A stretch of 64,000 nucleotides of DNA from Nitrospirota bacterium. GTDB taxonomy: Bacteria > Nitrospirota > UBA9217. Both the position numbers and the translations under genes were made by a program. Below, one piece after another: positions 32,142 to 40,325 of this stretch. The stretch spans positions 1 through 64,000 of the forward strand of contig JAOUEV010000003.1 in the NCBI GenBank assembly GCA_029858565.1, in the 5' to 3' direction. Position 1 is the first letter of the stretch. The number at the start of each line of letters is the position of its first letter. Under the pieces are notes generated by a model, which saw only the letters and a program-made list of their open reading frames with translations, had not been told where the DNA came from and ran no database searches.

Positions 32142-32317
32142 TTTGACCAAATGGGCGTTTGACAGACGGCGATGCATGGTCAAACAATTTAACGCAGATT
32201 TTCGTTGAGTTGTTCATGCTCGCTTCTGATGAAAATTGCTGCAGCGTTCAAATCCTCGAACAGGTTTGGATAGACGCTCCCTGCAGCAAGCTGCGGAGAA
32301 TGCGCTCGCTGCTGGAT

Positions 32318-32728
32318 TCAATAGGGGTGACAAACCAGACAGAGATCGGTTTCCTGCCTCCTGAGAAGAGCGTCGTACTTGTTGCTGTGAGGATCGTGGC
32401 AGGTGAGGCAGGTCATCTTGCCGTCCAGGAGCGGAAGACCTTTGACCTGCATGGTCGGTACGATGTCCACCTTGTGTTCCTGCGGCGCGATGCGGTCCGG
32501 ATGGCAGTCGAGGCAGAGCGCCGAGCCTTGCTTCTTGACGCTGTCGGTCCTGCGGGCCCCTTCCATGATGTGACAGGTGGAGCAGTCTTTCTTGATCTCG
32601 GGAAGCGGCAGCGGGAGCCTTGTCCTGGTCCGGACGGCAGCCTGGGCGCAGCCGAAGAGGGTGAACGTGAAGCAGATCATCATGACGATGAGAAAGATGC
32701 GGTTTGCTGACGGTCCTGTAAGAACCAT
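32318..32728 (-). CDS. Four-CXXCH cytochrome c-type lipoprotein
   Basis: 136 aa. A lipoprotein signal ends in TLFGC. Four haem-binding motifs follow: CSTCH, CLDCH, CLTCH, CLVCH (the last at the C-terminus), in the doubled-CXXCH arrangement. It is expected to be a lipid-anchored periplasmic multihaem electron carrier or a scaffold for one. AAAGGAG lies before the ATG at 32728; the track start 15 codons earlier has none. No cytochrome oxidase or reductase gene is adjacent, so its partner is unknown. Confidence 0.85.
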   Translation of the reverse strand: MVLTGPSANRIFLIVMMICFTFTLFGCAQAAVRTRTRLPLPLPEIKKDCSTCHIMEGARRTDSVKKQGSALCLDCHPDRIAPQEHKVDIVPTMQVKGLPLLDGKMTCLTCHDPHSNKYDALLRRQETDLCLVCHPY

Positions 32729-32763
32729 GATTGCTCCTTTGCGGTCATCTGCCGCTTTCATTG

Positions 32764-32792
32764 AGGCTAACACTCTCCTTGTGCTTTGTCAA
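32764..32792 (-). promoter_or_regulatory. Promoter of the cytochrome lipoprotein gene
   Basis: Minus strand TTGACA-17-TAGCCT. Two more TTGACA-like boxes lie 23 and 49 bases further upstream inside the tandem repeat. Confidence 0.55.
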
Positions 32793-32795
32793 GGC

Positions 32796-32847
32796 GCGCT
32801 AAAGCCGGGTGTCAAGCCGGTGCGCTAAAGCCGGTTGTCAAAGCGGT
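32796..32847. repeat. Two tandem 26-bp repeats
   Basis: Units begin GCGCTAAAGCCGG and differ at two positions; each contains TGTCAA, i.e. TTGACA on the minus strand. A partial third copy overlaps the active -35 box. Confidence 0.8.
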
Positions 32848-32897
32848 GAGCTGGTTGCGCGAAACAGCGTAAGTACGCGGCAGGATGGGCCTTTTTC

Positions 32898-32926
32898 TTG
32901 CACAATAAATCGGGTTATGTTACTAT
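32898..32926 (+). promoter_or_regulatory. Sigma-70 promoter of the amidase gene, apparently leaderless
   Basis: TTGCAC-17-TACTAT. The -10 ends ten bases before the ATG at 32937, as in perR, with no Shine-Dalgarno in between. Confidence 0.65.
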
Positions 32927-32936
32927 GCCTGCCGAT

Positions 32937-33947
32937 ATGCGGACTTTGTCAGTGATCTTCTGTGTGCTCATGCTGTGCTGCTTTTCCGCGGCTTTTGCCG
33001 CGGAAAAGGGGGTCACGGTCAAGGGAATCCGGTTCTTTTCCTATCCCGATTTCACCCGTGTGGTGTTCGAGATCGATGCCGCGGCGCCGTATGTGCTGAC
33101 GCGCTCCGGCGACGGACGCACGCTGTCCTTCAGTTCCTACGGCGGTCCTTTTGCGGTCTCCGCGGCCCAGCTTCCGGTCATCAACGACGGCGTGGTGAAG
33201 CAGCTCGAGAACCGGCAGGACGGCGACCGGAGGACGATCGCCATAGTGCTGGCCCAGGGCGCGGGCGAGGCAAAGGACTTCGTGCTGCGCGGACCCGACC
33301 GCATTGTCGTTGATATCCTGCGGGGCACGCCTGCTGTGACTGCCGTGGGCGCGGTTCCCGTGGTCGTGATCGACGCCGGACACGGCGGCCAGCAGAACGG
33401 CCTGGTGACCGGACAGGGTGTGGAAAAATCCGCAACTCTGGAAATGGCCCTTGCCGTTCGCAGGATCCTGCGCGGCGCCGCGGTAAAAATGAAGGTTCTT
33501 CTGACGCGAGACTCCGACCTGGCCCTGTCGCTGGATGAACGGGCCGCGGCTGCGAACGCCGGCGAGGCAACGGTGTTCGTGAGCCTGCATATGGGGCAGG
33601 GGACGGAAGCCCGTGTGCTCCTCCTTGATCCCGACGAGGGACAGGCGGTGACCTTGGGCGGAGGGCCCGCGGATTTCATGGGTTTTGACGCGGTGAGCGA
33701 ACAGCAACAGATGCTCTGGGGCTCCCAGCAGGCGCGCCACGCACCGGAGAGCGGCCGCCTTGGCCGGGCGATCATCCGTTCGCTCTCCCTGCGCGAGGAA
33801 GCCGAGCCGGACCAGGCGCCCCTGGCGCTGCTTCGTCCGGTGGATGCGGCGGCGGTGCTTGTGGAGACGGGCTTCGGCATGGACCGCGCAGCCGCTGCCA
33901 AACGTATTGCCCAGGGGATCGAACGGTATGTTCACGAAAAGCGATAG
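32937..33947 (+). CDS. AMIN-domain N-acetylmuramoyl-L-alanine amidase
   Basis: 336 aa. Signal peptide (about 1-22, SAAFAA), AMIN domain (about 27-130) for envelope targeting, Amidase_3 domain (about 140-335). Zinc ligands and catalytic residues: IDAGHGG, Glu in GVEKSATL, His in VSLHMGQ (usually SIHxN) and Glu in LVETGF. It cleaves peptidoglycan stem peptides in the periplasm, as AmiC does in cell separation. The track's 13 extra residues overlap the promoter. The GerMN gene starts 4 bp after it. Confidence 0.9.
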   Translation: MRTLSVIFCVLMLCCFSAAFAAEKGVTVKGIRFFSYPDFTRVVFEIDAAAPYVLTRSGDGRTLSFSSYGGPFAVSAAQLPVINDGVVKQLENRQDGDRRTIAIVLAQGAGEAKDFVLRGPDRIVVDILRGTPAVTAVGAVPVVVIDAGHGGQQNGLVTGQGVEKSATLEMALAVRRILRGAAVKMKVLLTRDSDLALSLDERAAAANAGEATVFVSLHMGQGTEARVLLLDPDEGQAVTLGGGPADFMGFDAVSEQQQMLWGSQQARHAPESGRLGRAIIRSLSLREEAEPDQAPLALLRPVDAAAVLVETGFGMDRAAAAKRIAQGIERYVHEKR

Positions 33948-33951
33948 AAGC

Positions 33952-34524
33952 ATGGGCACGAGCGGACCGCTGCGGATACTCATGGTTCTTGCGGCGCTGG
34001 CCGTTGCGACAGCAGTGGGGTACTTTTTCTGGAATCACTACCGCCCTGTCGCTCCCGGAGCGCCGCTGTCTCCTGCTGCTGATGCGGTCCCGGCCGCGGC
34101 GGTCCCGGGTGAGCAGCTGCCCGTGACCCTGTTCATTCCGGAGAATGACACGCTCCATGCGGTGGCCACAACGATCACCAGGCAGCCCGATATGCGGCTG
34201 GAGGCTCGGGGGGCGGTCAACGCGCTGCTCGGTGCGGGGCCGGATGCACCGCCGGTGCTCCGGGACCTGTCACTGCGCGGATGGTATCTTGGCGCGGGCG
34301 GGACAGCGTATGTTGATCTTGCGCCCACGGGACAGCGGGAGATCCGCGCATCGGCACGGGAGGAACTGCTGGCCATCTATGCTGTGGTGAACACGCTCAC
34401 CCAGAATTTCACGGAAGTGCGGCAGGTCAGGATCCTTGTGGACGGCAGAGAAGCACAGACCCTGGCCGGGCATATTGATCTCTCCCGGTTCCTGAGCAAA
34501 AGGATGGACCTGGTGAGACCGTGA
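33952..34524 (+). CDS. GerMN-domain membrane protein
   Basis: 190 aa. One TM segment at about 8-27 (ILMVLAALAVATAVGYFFW), a Pro/Ala-rich linker, then the GerMN domain (about 60-185; VTLFIPEND, YVDLAPTG, RQVRILVDGREAQTLAGHIDLS). Gram-negative relatives are usually encoded right after an AMIN amidase, as here, and presumably sit in the periplasm helping control the amidase; a spore role is not implied. The start is 33952, or 33928 with a 20-bp overlap. Confidence 0.82.
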   Translation: MGTSGPLRILMVLAALAVATAVGYFFWNHYRPVAPGAPLSPAADAVPAAAVPGEQLPVTLFIPENDTLHAVATTITRQPDMRLEARGAVNALLGAGPDAPPVLRDLSLRGWYLGAGGTAYVDLAPTGQREIRASAREELLAIYAVVNTLTQNFTEVRQVRILVDGREAQTLAGHIDLSRFLSKRMDLVRP

Positions 34525-34525
34525 T

Positions 34526-34560
34526 CCAAGTGCGGAATGCGGAGTGCAAAGTGCGGAGTA
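34526..34560. repeat. Short near-tandem repeat (GTGCGGA units)
   Basis: AAGTGCGGAATGCGGAGTGC and a second half form four imperfect 7-9 bp units in the gap before murI. There is no inverted partner nearby. Confidence 0.6.
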
Positions 34561-34638
34561 AGTGACGGGATACCGTGGAACATACGAATGGCGTTGAGGA
34601 AAACAGTCACGGTGCGGCGGTAGGGTGATTTATTGACC

Positions 34639-35442
34639 ATGCAAAAAGCGATCGGCATATTCGACTCGGGTATCGGCGGGCTCACGGTGCTGAAGGAGCT
34701 CATCGCGGCGCTGCCCCGGGAGCACACGATCTATCTCGGGGACACGGCGCGGGTGCCCTACGGCATCCGTTCCGCGGAGACGGTGACTCGGTACAGCTTT
34801 GAGAACACCCGGTTCCTCCTGGCGCAGGAGATCAAGATGCTCGTGGTTGCCTGTAATACGGCATCGGCGATCAGTCTTGACGCGGTCAAGCATGAGTTCC
34901 CCCTTCCCGTGATCGGCGTGCTCGAGCCGGGTGCTCGCGCCGCGGCCGCAGCCACGGGCAACAAGAAGGTCGGCATCATAGGCACCGAGGCCACGATCGC
35001 AAGCGGCGCCTATGAACGGGCGGTCAAGAAGATCGATCCCGCGATCGATGTCTTCAGCATGGCCTGTCCGCTCTTTGTTCCGCTGGTCGAGGAAGGATGG
35101 TTCGACAACGATGTGGCGGAGCTGGTGGCGAACCGGTACCTTGCGCCGCTCAAGGCGCGGGGGATCGATACCCTGGTGCTGGGGTGCACGCACTATCCGA
35201 TCCTGAAAGGGGTCATCAGCCGCGTGCTCGGCAGCGGCATCCGTCTTATCGACTCGGCCACCGAAACAGCGAAGGAAGTGTCCGAGGTCCTGGACAAGCT
35301 CAAATGGAAGAGGACCGATGGGGGAACGGCGGTGCGCAAGTTTTTCGTGACCGACACCCCGGCCCGGTTCGAAAAGATCGGAACGCTCTTTCTCGGAGAA
35401 GGAAGCCTGAAAGCCGAGCAGGTGCGTGTCGGAGGAGTGTAA
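34639..35442 (+). CDS. murI: Glutamate racemase
   Basis: 267 aa, full length: converts L- to D-glutamate for peptidoglycan. It shows IGIFDSGIGGLTVLKEL, YLGDTARVPYG, the first catalytic Cys in VACNTASA and the second in LGCTHYP. The ATG at 34639 is preferred; TTG at 34633 is in frame. It lies downstream of the amidase/GerMN pair, forming a small cell-wall cluster. Confidence 0.95.
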   Translation: MQKAIGIFDSGIGGLTVLKELIAALPREHTIYLGDTARVPYGIRSAETVTRYSFENTRFLLAQEIKMLVVACNTASAISLDAVKHEFPLPVIGVLEPGARAAAAATGNKKVGIIGTEATIASGAYERAVKKIDPAIDVFSMACPLFVPLVEEGWFDNDVAELVANRYLAPLKARGIDTLVLGCTHYPILKGVISRVLGSGIRLIDSATETAKEVSEVLDKLKWKRTDGGTAVRKFFVTDTPARFEKIGTLFLGEGSLKAEQVRVGGV

Positions 35443-35486
35443 GGACCGTCCCGGGCATCGTCTGCGGGTCGAGAATAGTGGGGACC

Positions 35487-36389
35487 ATGAATACAGCGTG
35501 TGAATATACCCGGAGCCGTCTATCCCGGTACCAGACCGGGCACCTGTTCAAGCTGCAGCAGTCCCGGATCGAACAGCATCTTGCGGAGTGTCCGGTGTGT
35601 CGTTCCGAGTTCGATGCGCTCAACCGCATCCGGGAGACCGAGCGGTTCCTTGTCGATCTTGAAGGGACCGGCGGGGTCCCCGGCAAGGTGCGTTCTCTCG
35701 CGTCGGCCGGGTCCCGTCTCCTGTTCCGCCCCCTCTGGGCGGCGCTGATCGTCATTGCGGTGCTGGCAGCCTATCGCTACGTCGTGGACCCGATCCTCCA
35801 CGACCCCGATCTTGAGAAGCTCGACACCGGATCCGTGACCTTGGCGCCAGCCGTGCCGCAGGCTGCGGTGCAGACCGCTCCCACACCCACGACCTCTCCC
35901 GCGGTACAGCAGGCAAGGCCCGAGCAGATGAAGGAGCCTGCGCCGGCTGCAGATTCGCTTGTGGTCACTATTTCCGTGGAAAAAGAGCACGAGAAGGAAA
36001 GCCTCAAACAGATCAACGATGCCATGAAAGAACATGCGCTCCTCCGCACCATGCGGTTTAGCGACAAGGTGCGCGAGGTCGCGGGCAATCTCACCGCAGA
36101 TGAACTGCACACCTTCTTCAACCGCATTCAGGGGGCGGCGAAGGTCCTGTATAAGCGCTCCCGTCTTACGTCCCTGGCCCAGGGCGAACTGGTACCTGTT
36201 GTGATCAAATTGCAGACCCACGCGGCTCCCGCGCGCAGGGAAAGCGAACAGCAGCAGCCGAAACCTGGGGAAAAACCTGTACAGAACCCTGTGCAAAAGC
36301 CTGTTGATATCCCTGTGGAGAATCCTGTGGGGAAACCGTTGAAAACCATTGACGAACAGGCCGCTGCTCCAGCCCAACCTGCTCGCTGA
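35487..36389 (+). CDS. Zinc-finger (anti-sigma-like) membrane protein with tandem-repeat tail
   Basis: 300 aa from the ATG after GGGG at 35487 (the track start lies in murI). The N-terminal zf-HC2 motif is H-x3-C-x2-C in IEQHLAECPVC (about 32-42). One TM segment lies at about 84-102, and a periplasmic region follows with Pro-rich linkers and a conserved-looking helical stretch (about 165-240). The C-terminus repeats a four-residue KPV-x/NPV-x theme. Such proteins often bind a sigma factor, but none is encoded here. Its target and role are unknown. Confidence 0.7.
   Translation: MNTACEYTRSRLSRYQTGHLFKLQQSRIEQHLAECPVCRSEFDALNRIRETERFLVDLEGTGGVPGKVRSLASAGSRLLFRPLWAALIVIAVLAAYRYVVDPILHDPDLEKLDTGSVTLAPAVPQAAVQTAPTPTTSPAVQQARPEQMKEPAPAADSLVVTISVEKEHEKESLKQINDAMKEHALLRTMRFSDKVREVAGNLTADELHTFFNRIQGAAKVLYKRSRLTSLAQGELVPVVIKLQTHAAPARRESEQQQPKPGEKPVQNPVQKPVDIPVENPVGKPLKTIDEQAAAPAQPAR
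36273..36341 (+). repeat. 12-bp tandem repeat within the zinc-finger gene
   Basis: Five to six imperfect AA(A/G)CCTGTxxxx units encode KPVQNPVQKPVD-type tetrapeptides. It lies in frame, so slippage would alter tail length without frameshift. Confidence 0.8.
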
Positions 36390-36402
36390 AACCGGAAAGA
36401 GC

Positions 36403-37737
36403 ATGTCCTATCAGGAAACCATCGAATATCTCTTCGGTCTTCAGAAGCACGGCATCAAGTTCGGCCTATCCAACAGCTACAAGCTTATGGCGCTGATGGG
36501 CGACCCACAGCAGCGGTTCCGGTCCGTGCATATCGCAGGGACCAACGGCAAGGGATCCACCGCCGCGTTTCTCTCGTCCATGCTGCGTGCGGGAGGGTAC
36601 CGTGTGGGCTTGTATACCTCACCGCATCTCGTCAGTTTCACGGAGCGCATCCGGATCAACGGCGTCCCGATCTCCGAATCCCGTGTTGTCGAGCTCGCGT
36701 CCGAGATCAGGTCCCGTGCCGCCGGATTGCCTGCCGAGAAGGACGGCGGCGCGTTCTCTCCCACGTTCTTTGAGGTGACTACCGCATTGGCCTTTGCTTA
36801 TTTTGCCGAGCAGGCTGTGGACATTGCCGTGGTCGAGACCGGGATGGGCGGGAGGCTCGACTCCACCAATGTGATCATTCCGCTGGTGTCCGTGATAACC
36901 ACGATCGATCTGGAGCATACCGAGTTCCTGGGAACGACCCTTGGACAGATCGCCGCGGAAAAAGCAGGTATCATCAAGCAGGGCGTTCCTGTCGTGACCG
37001 GTGTTCTGCAGCCCGAGGCACTTGCCGTGCTTCAAGCGGAAGCAGGACGTCAGGGAGCGGTCTTGTACCGCATGCCGGCAGACATTGGGCCGGCCGATAT
37101 CATGCCCGGCGCTCCGCAGCAGTTCCGGTATCAGGGATTCTCATCGTCCTACAGCGATCTTCGCATCACCATGCGGGGAAAGCACCAGATAGGGAACGCC
37201 TCCCTTGCACTGGGTGCGCTTGAGTGTCTTCGGCACGGGGGATTTTCGGTGCCCGAACAGGCGATGCGGTCGGGGCTCGAGCGGGCGTCGTGGGAAGGCC
37301 GGCTGGAACAGGTTGCCGAGGGCCCGGCGGTCTTTCTGGACGGCGCCCATAATCCAGCTTCAGCGGCCGTCCTTGCCGAGGCGCTTCAGGACCTGCGCAG
37401 GGGATACGGCCGGTGCGTGCTCGTCATCGGGATACTGAAGGATAAGGACTGGCAGGGAATCCTCGACCGGCTCCTTCCGCAGGCCGACCAGGTGGTCGTG
37501 ACGAAGCCGCAATACGCGCGGGCGATGGATGTCGATGTGCTGGCCGCGGAGGTCCGTCGCAGGACGAAGAATGCGGTGACAGTCAGCGAGCTGCCTGATG
37601 CGATCACCCGTGCGAGGCACGAGGCCGGAACAGATGGACTGGTCGTGGTCACCGGCTCCCTTTACACGGTGGGTGACGCGCGCGCCGCGCTGTGCAATGA
37701 CCCGTCTCCGGGTCCCTTTAAGGAGCTGAAGGGTTGA
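36403..37737 (+). CDS. folC: Folylpolyglutamate/dihydrofolate synthase
   Basis: 444 aa, Mur-ligase family. It has P-loop GTNGKGSTAAF (about 46-56), TSPHLVSFTERI, VVETGMGGRLDSTN and the C-terminal LDGAHNPAS. It adds glutamate to dihydropteroate or tetrahydrofolate in the cytosol. The start 36403 lies behind GGAAAGA; the track start overlaps the upstream gene. Its stop abuts lptD. Confidence 0.93.
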   Translation: MSYQETIEYLFGLQKHGIKFGLSNSYKLMALMGDPQQRFRSVHIAGTNGKGSTAAFLSSMLRAGGYRVGLYTSPHLVSFTERIRINGVPISESRVVELASEIRSRAAGLPAEKDGGAFSPTFFEVTTALAFAYFAEQAVDIAVVETGMGGRLDSTNVIIPLVSVITTIDLEHTEFLGTTLGQIAAEKAGIIKQGVPVVTGVLQPEALAVLQAEAGRQGAVLYRMPADIGPADIMPGAPQQFRYQGFSSSYSDLRITMRGKHQIGNASLALGALECLRHGGFSVPEQAMRSGLERASWEGRLEQVAEGPAVFLDGAHNPASAAVLAEALQDLRRGYGRCVLVIGILKDKDWQGILDRLLPQADQVVVTKPQYARAMDVDVLAAEVRRRTKNAVTVSELPDAITRARHEAGTDGLVVVTGSLYTVGDARAALCNDPSPGPFKELKG

Positions 37738-37739
37738 TC

Positions 37740-39791
37740 ATGGACCGAGCGTCCCTCCTCCATACCTGGCTGATCAGAAAAGGGTCATTGCCTCTTCTGA
37801 TCGCTATCTGCGTGCAGGCATTTGCCGGCTTGTCCGGCGGAGCATCAGCCGAAGAGCTTCCGAAGAAGATCCCCGTGGCGGTCACGGCGGACAAGCTCGA
37901 TTACGATCGCGCCAGCGATGTCTATACCGCGGTAGGGCATGTTAAGATCGAGCAGCAGGACATCCGTCTGGAGGCCGACCGCGTCGTACTGAACAACAAG
38001 ACCGGCGAGGCGATCGCTGAAGGCAACGTTTATCTGCAGGACAAGGGCGACGTTCTGACCGCTGACCGGGTGGAGATCAACGTGAACACCCGGTCAGGGA
38101 TCATTTCCCGCGGCGACCTGTTCATGAGCAAGGACAACTATCACCTGAAGGGGGAGCGGATCGAACGGCGGTCGGAAACGGTATATCACGTCGAGAACGG
38201 CAGTTTTACGACCTGTGATGATGATGAATGGTATCTCAAGGCCCGGGAGATCGACGTGGACCTCGGCAGGAACGCAAGCGGCAGCGGCGTCTCGTTCAAC
38301 ATGGGGGGACTGCCGGTCCTGTACACGCCCTATCTGATGTTCCCGGTCCGGAGGCAGAGCGGTCTGCTCATCCCCGAGATCGGCTTCAGCAGCAAGGACG
38401 GATTTCTCATGAAGAACTCCGTGTTCTGGGCGATCTCCGATTACCAGGACATGACGTTCACCTCGGATTACCGGGCGCGGACCGGTCACGGCACCGGCAT
38501 CGAGTATCGCTATGTGAACTCGCGCGATTCCTCGGGAAGGGCCTATTACAATTATTTCGACACGTTCCATGACGATACGGCGCGCTGGGAACTCCAGTTC
38601 CAGCACCGCGAGGAGTTTGCCGAGGACCTCTCCCTGCGGTCCGATGTGAACCTGGTGAGCGACGAGTTCTATTATCGCGACCTGGAGCGGAAACTCTCCC
38701 TGCGGTCGCTGCCGTCGCTTGATTCCAATGTCTTTTATGTCGAACGCTGGAACACTGCATCTCTTTACCTGCTGGGCCAATACACGACCGATCTCACGCA
38801 GGGGAACGACAAGACGATCCAGAAGGTTCCCGAGCTTCGGTACACGCTCTACAGCGAACGACTGGCGCCGTTCCTGTACCTGGACTTTACCGGCGCCGCA
38901 GCGAACATGACCGCCCGGGAAGGGGAAACGGTCCGCCGCGCCGATTTCCAGCCTGAGTTGAAAACCGTGCTCAGCGCCGGCGGCCTGAGCCTTACCCCTC
39001 GTGTGGGCGGGCGGGCGACCTACTACGACCGGGGCGCCACGACGATCGAGCCGACGGACCGGAAATATTATTACGCCGCCGCCGACCTGAACGCGCGCTT
39101 GTCCCGGGTCTACGGCAATGACGAAGAAACCGGCATCGGGCGCATCCGTCACTCGGTCGAGCCCACGATCTCCTATCTCTATCTCCCGAAGATCGACAAA
39201 GGGGATGTCCCGCTCCTCGATTCGACCGAGGATGTGCTGGTGCAGAACGTGGTGACCCTGTCCATCATCAACCGCCTGACGGCGCGCTATCGCGATGGGG
39301 CCGGGGTCCGGACATTCGATCCCCTTGTGTTCCGGCTGGCCCAATCCTATGATGTCAATGAGGCGCGGGACCGCGCGATCGTCGATGCCCGGCCCCGCTC
39401 GGAGATACGGGCCGAGCTGTCGGTGAAGACGCCCAGGGTCCTTGCGGTCTCCGCAAACGGCAACTACAATACCTATACCGACCGTCTTTCCTCGTCATCG
39501 GAGACCGTTATGGTCAAGGGAGACGTGGTGCAGTTCGATATCACCCACCGGTATCTGCGCGAACCCCGAACAGCATTCCTGATCGGAGGGCTGGGATTCA
39601 AGATCGCCAAGTGGACCTTGAGCGGTCAGGTCTGGCGTGATGTGGAGAACCGTATGACCACTCAGCAGGAATATAAGACCCACTACGCATCGCAATGCTG
39701 GGGCTTGGGTTTATCCTATATTACCAAACCCGGGGAGACCCAGTATCTTCTGGTCCTGGACCTGAAGGGGCTGGGAGCAGTGAAATTCTGA
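37740..39791 (+). CDS. lptD: LPS-assembly outer-membrane protein LptD
   Basis: 683 aa from ATG 37740 (TTG 37734 is in frame). Signal peptide (about 10-38), OstA/LptA-like jellyroll (about 45-165; VTADKLDYDRASDVYTAVGHV), then the LptD barrel (about 200-683; RRQSGLLIPEIGFSSKDG), ending ...GLGAVKF. It inserts lipopolysaccharide in the outer leaflet with LptE. Mature cysteines are few (FTTCDDD, SQCWG), allowing one long-range disulfide instead of the two in E. coli. It is shorter than the 784-aa E. coli protein. It shows that the cell makes LPS. Confidence 0.92.
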   Translation: MDRASLLHTWLIRKGSLPLLIAICVQAFAGLSGGASAEELPKKIPVAVTADKLDYDRASDVYTAVGHVKIEQQDIRLEADRVVLNNKTGEAIAEGNVYLQDKGDVLTADRVEINVNTRSGIISRGDLFMSKDNYHLKGERIERRSETVYHVENGSFTTCDDDEWYLKAREIDVDLGRNASGSGVSFNMGGLPVLYTPYLMFPVRRQSGLLIPEIGFSSKDGFLMKNSVFWAISDYQDMTFTSDYRARTGHGTGIEYRYVNSRDSSGRAYYNYFDTFHDDTARWELQFQHREEFAEDLSLRSDVNLVSDEFYYRDLERKLSLRSLPSLDSNVFYVERWNTASLYLLGQYTTDLTQGNDKTIQKVPELRYTLYSERLAPFLYLDFTGAAANMTAREGETVRRADFQPELKTVLSAGGLSLTPRVGGRATYYDRGATTIEPTDRKYYYAAADLNARLSRVYGNDEETGIGRIRHSVEPTISYLYLPKIDKGDVPLLDSTEDVLVQNVVTLSIINRLTARYRDGAGVRTFDPLVFRLAQSYDVNEARDRAIVDARPRSEIRAELSVKTPRVLAVSANGNYNTYTDRLSSSSETVMVKGDVVQFDITHRYLREPRTAFLIGGLGFKIAKWTLSGQVWRDVENRMTTQQEYKTHYASQCWGLGLSYITKPGETQYLLVLDLKGLGAVKF

Positions 39792-39815
39792 CCTTGCCCG
39801 CAGCAGGAGGTTCCC

Positions 39816-40136
39816 ATGACTGATGCCGTTGTTGTGCTGATCACCGCGGGATCTGAAGAGGAGGGCGCGAAGATCGCCGATGCGCTCGTGGCCGAGCATT
39901 TGGCGGCTTGCGTAAATCTCATTCCAGGCATACAGTCGCGGTTCTTCTGGGAAGGGAGGGTCCAGCAAGCAGCGGAGTGCCTGCTCATCTGTAAAACCGC
40001 GGCATCTGCTGTTGACCGCCTTATTGCCAGGATCAGGGAACTTCACTCCTATTCCGTGCCCGAGGTCATCGCCATACCTGTTATAGCAGGCCTCCCGAGC
40101 TATCTGACCTGGGTGAGCGAGTCGACGATATCCTGA
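39816..40136 (+). CDS. cutA: CutA1 divalent-cation tolerance protein
   Basis: 106 aa, typical CutA1 trimer subunit (ferredoxin-like fold). It has VLITAGSEEEGAKIADALVAEHLAACVN, FFWEGRVQ, ECLLICKT and HSYSVPEVIAIPV. The family is linked to copper tolerance in E. coli; its molecular role is unsettled. AGGAGG precedes the ATG. It is probably cotranscribed with lptD (24-bp gap). Confidence 0.93.
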   Translation: MTDAVVVLITAGSEEEGAKIADALVAEHLAACVNLIPGIQSRFFWEGRVQQAAECLLICKTAASAVDRLIARIRELHSYSVPEVIAIPVIAGLPSYLTWVSESTIS

Positions 40137-40256
40137 CATTGCATGAACATGGTTCCGCGAAGCGGATCTCGGATGAATGGAGTATCTAGATATAGACGTG
40201 TATCAGCGGCCCCTACTACAGATTGTGGGTAAGCAGTTGCCGCAACAAAGAAAATG

Positions 40257-40286
40257 TTGACAACGGGATAGCCACTATGCTAATCT
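40257..40286 (+). promoter_or_regulatory. Possible sigma-70 promoter of the M23 peptidase gene
   Basis: TTGACA-18-TAATCT; the -35 is perfect, the -10 weak. Confidence 0.4.
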
Positions 40287-40325
40287 TTATGTGGAGATAG
40301 GTGCGTCTTGGCACCTGGAGGGATA

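Noticed and set aside
34526-34632. Palindromic element of the inverted-arm family
   Set aside because: Tandem GTGCGGA units are present but no inverted arm is found, so it was listed only as a short tandem repeat.
36259-36345. Possible CRISPR-like repeat array
   Set aside because: Units are 12 bp without spacers and stay in frame within a coding sequence.
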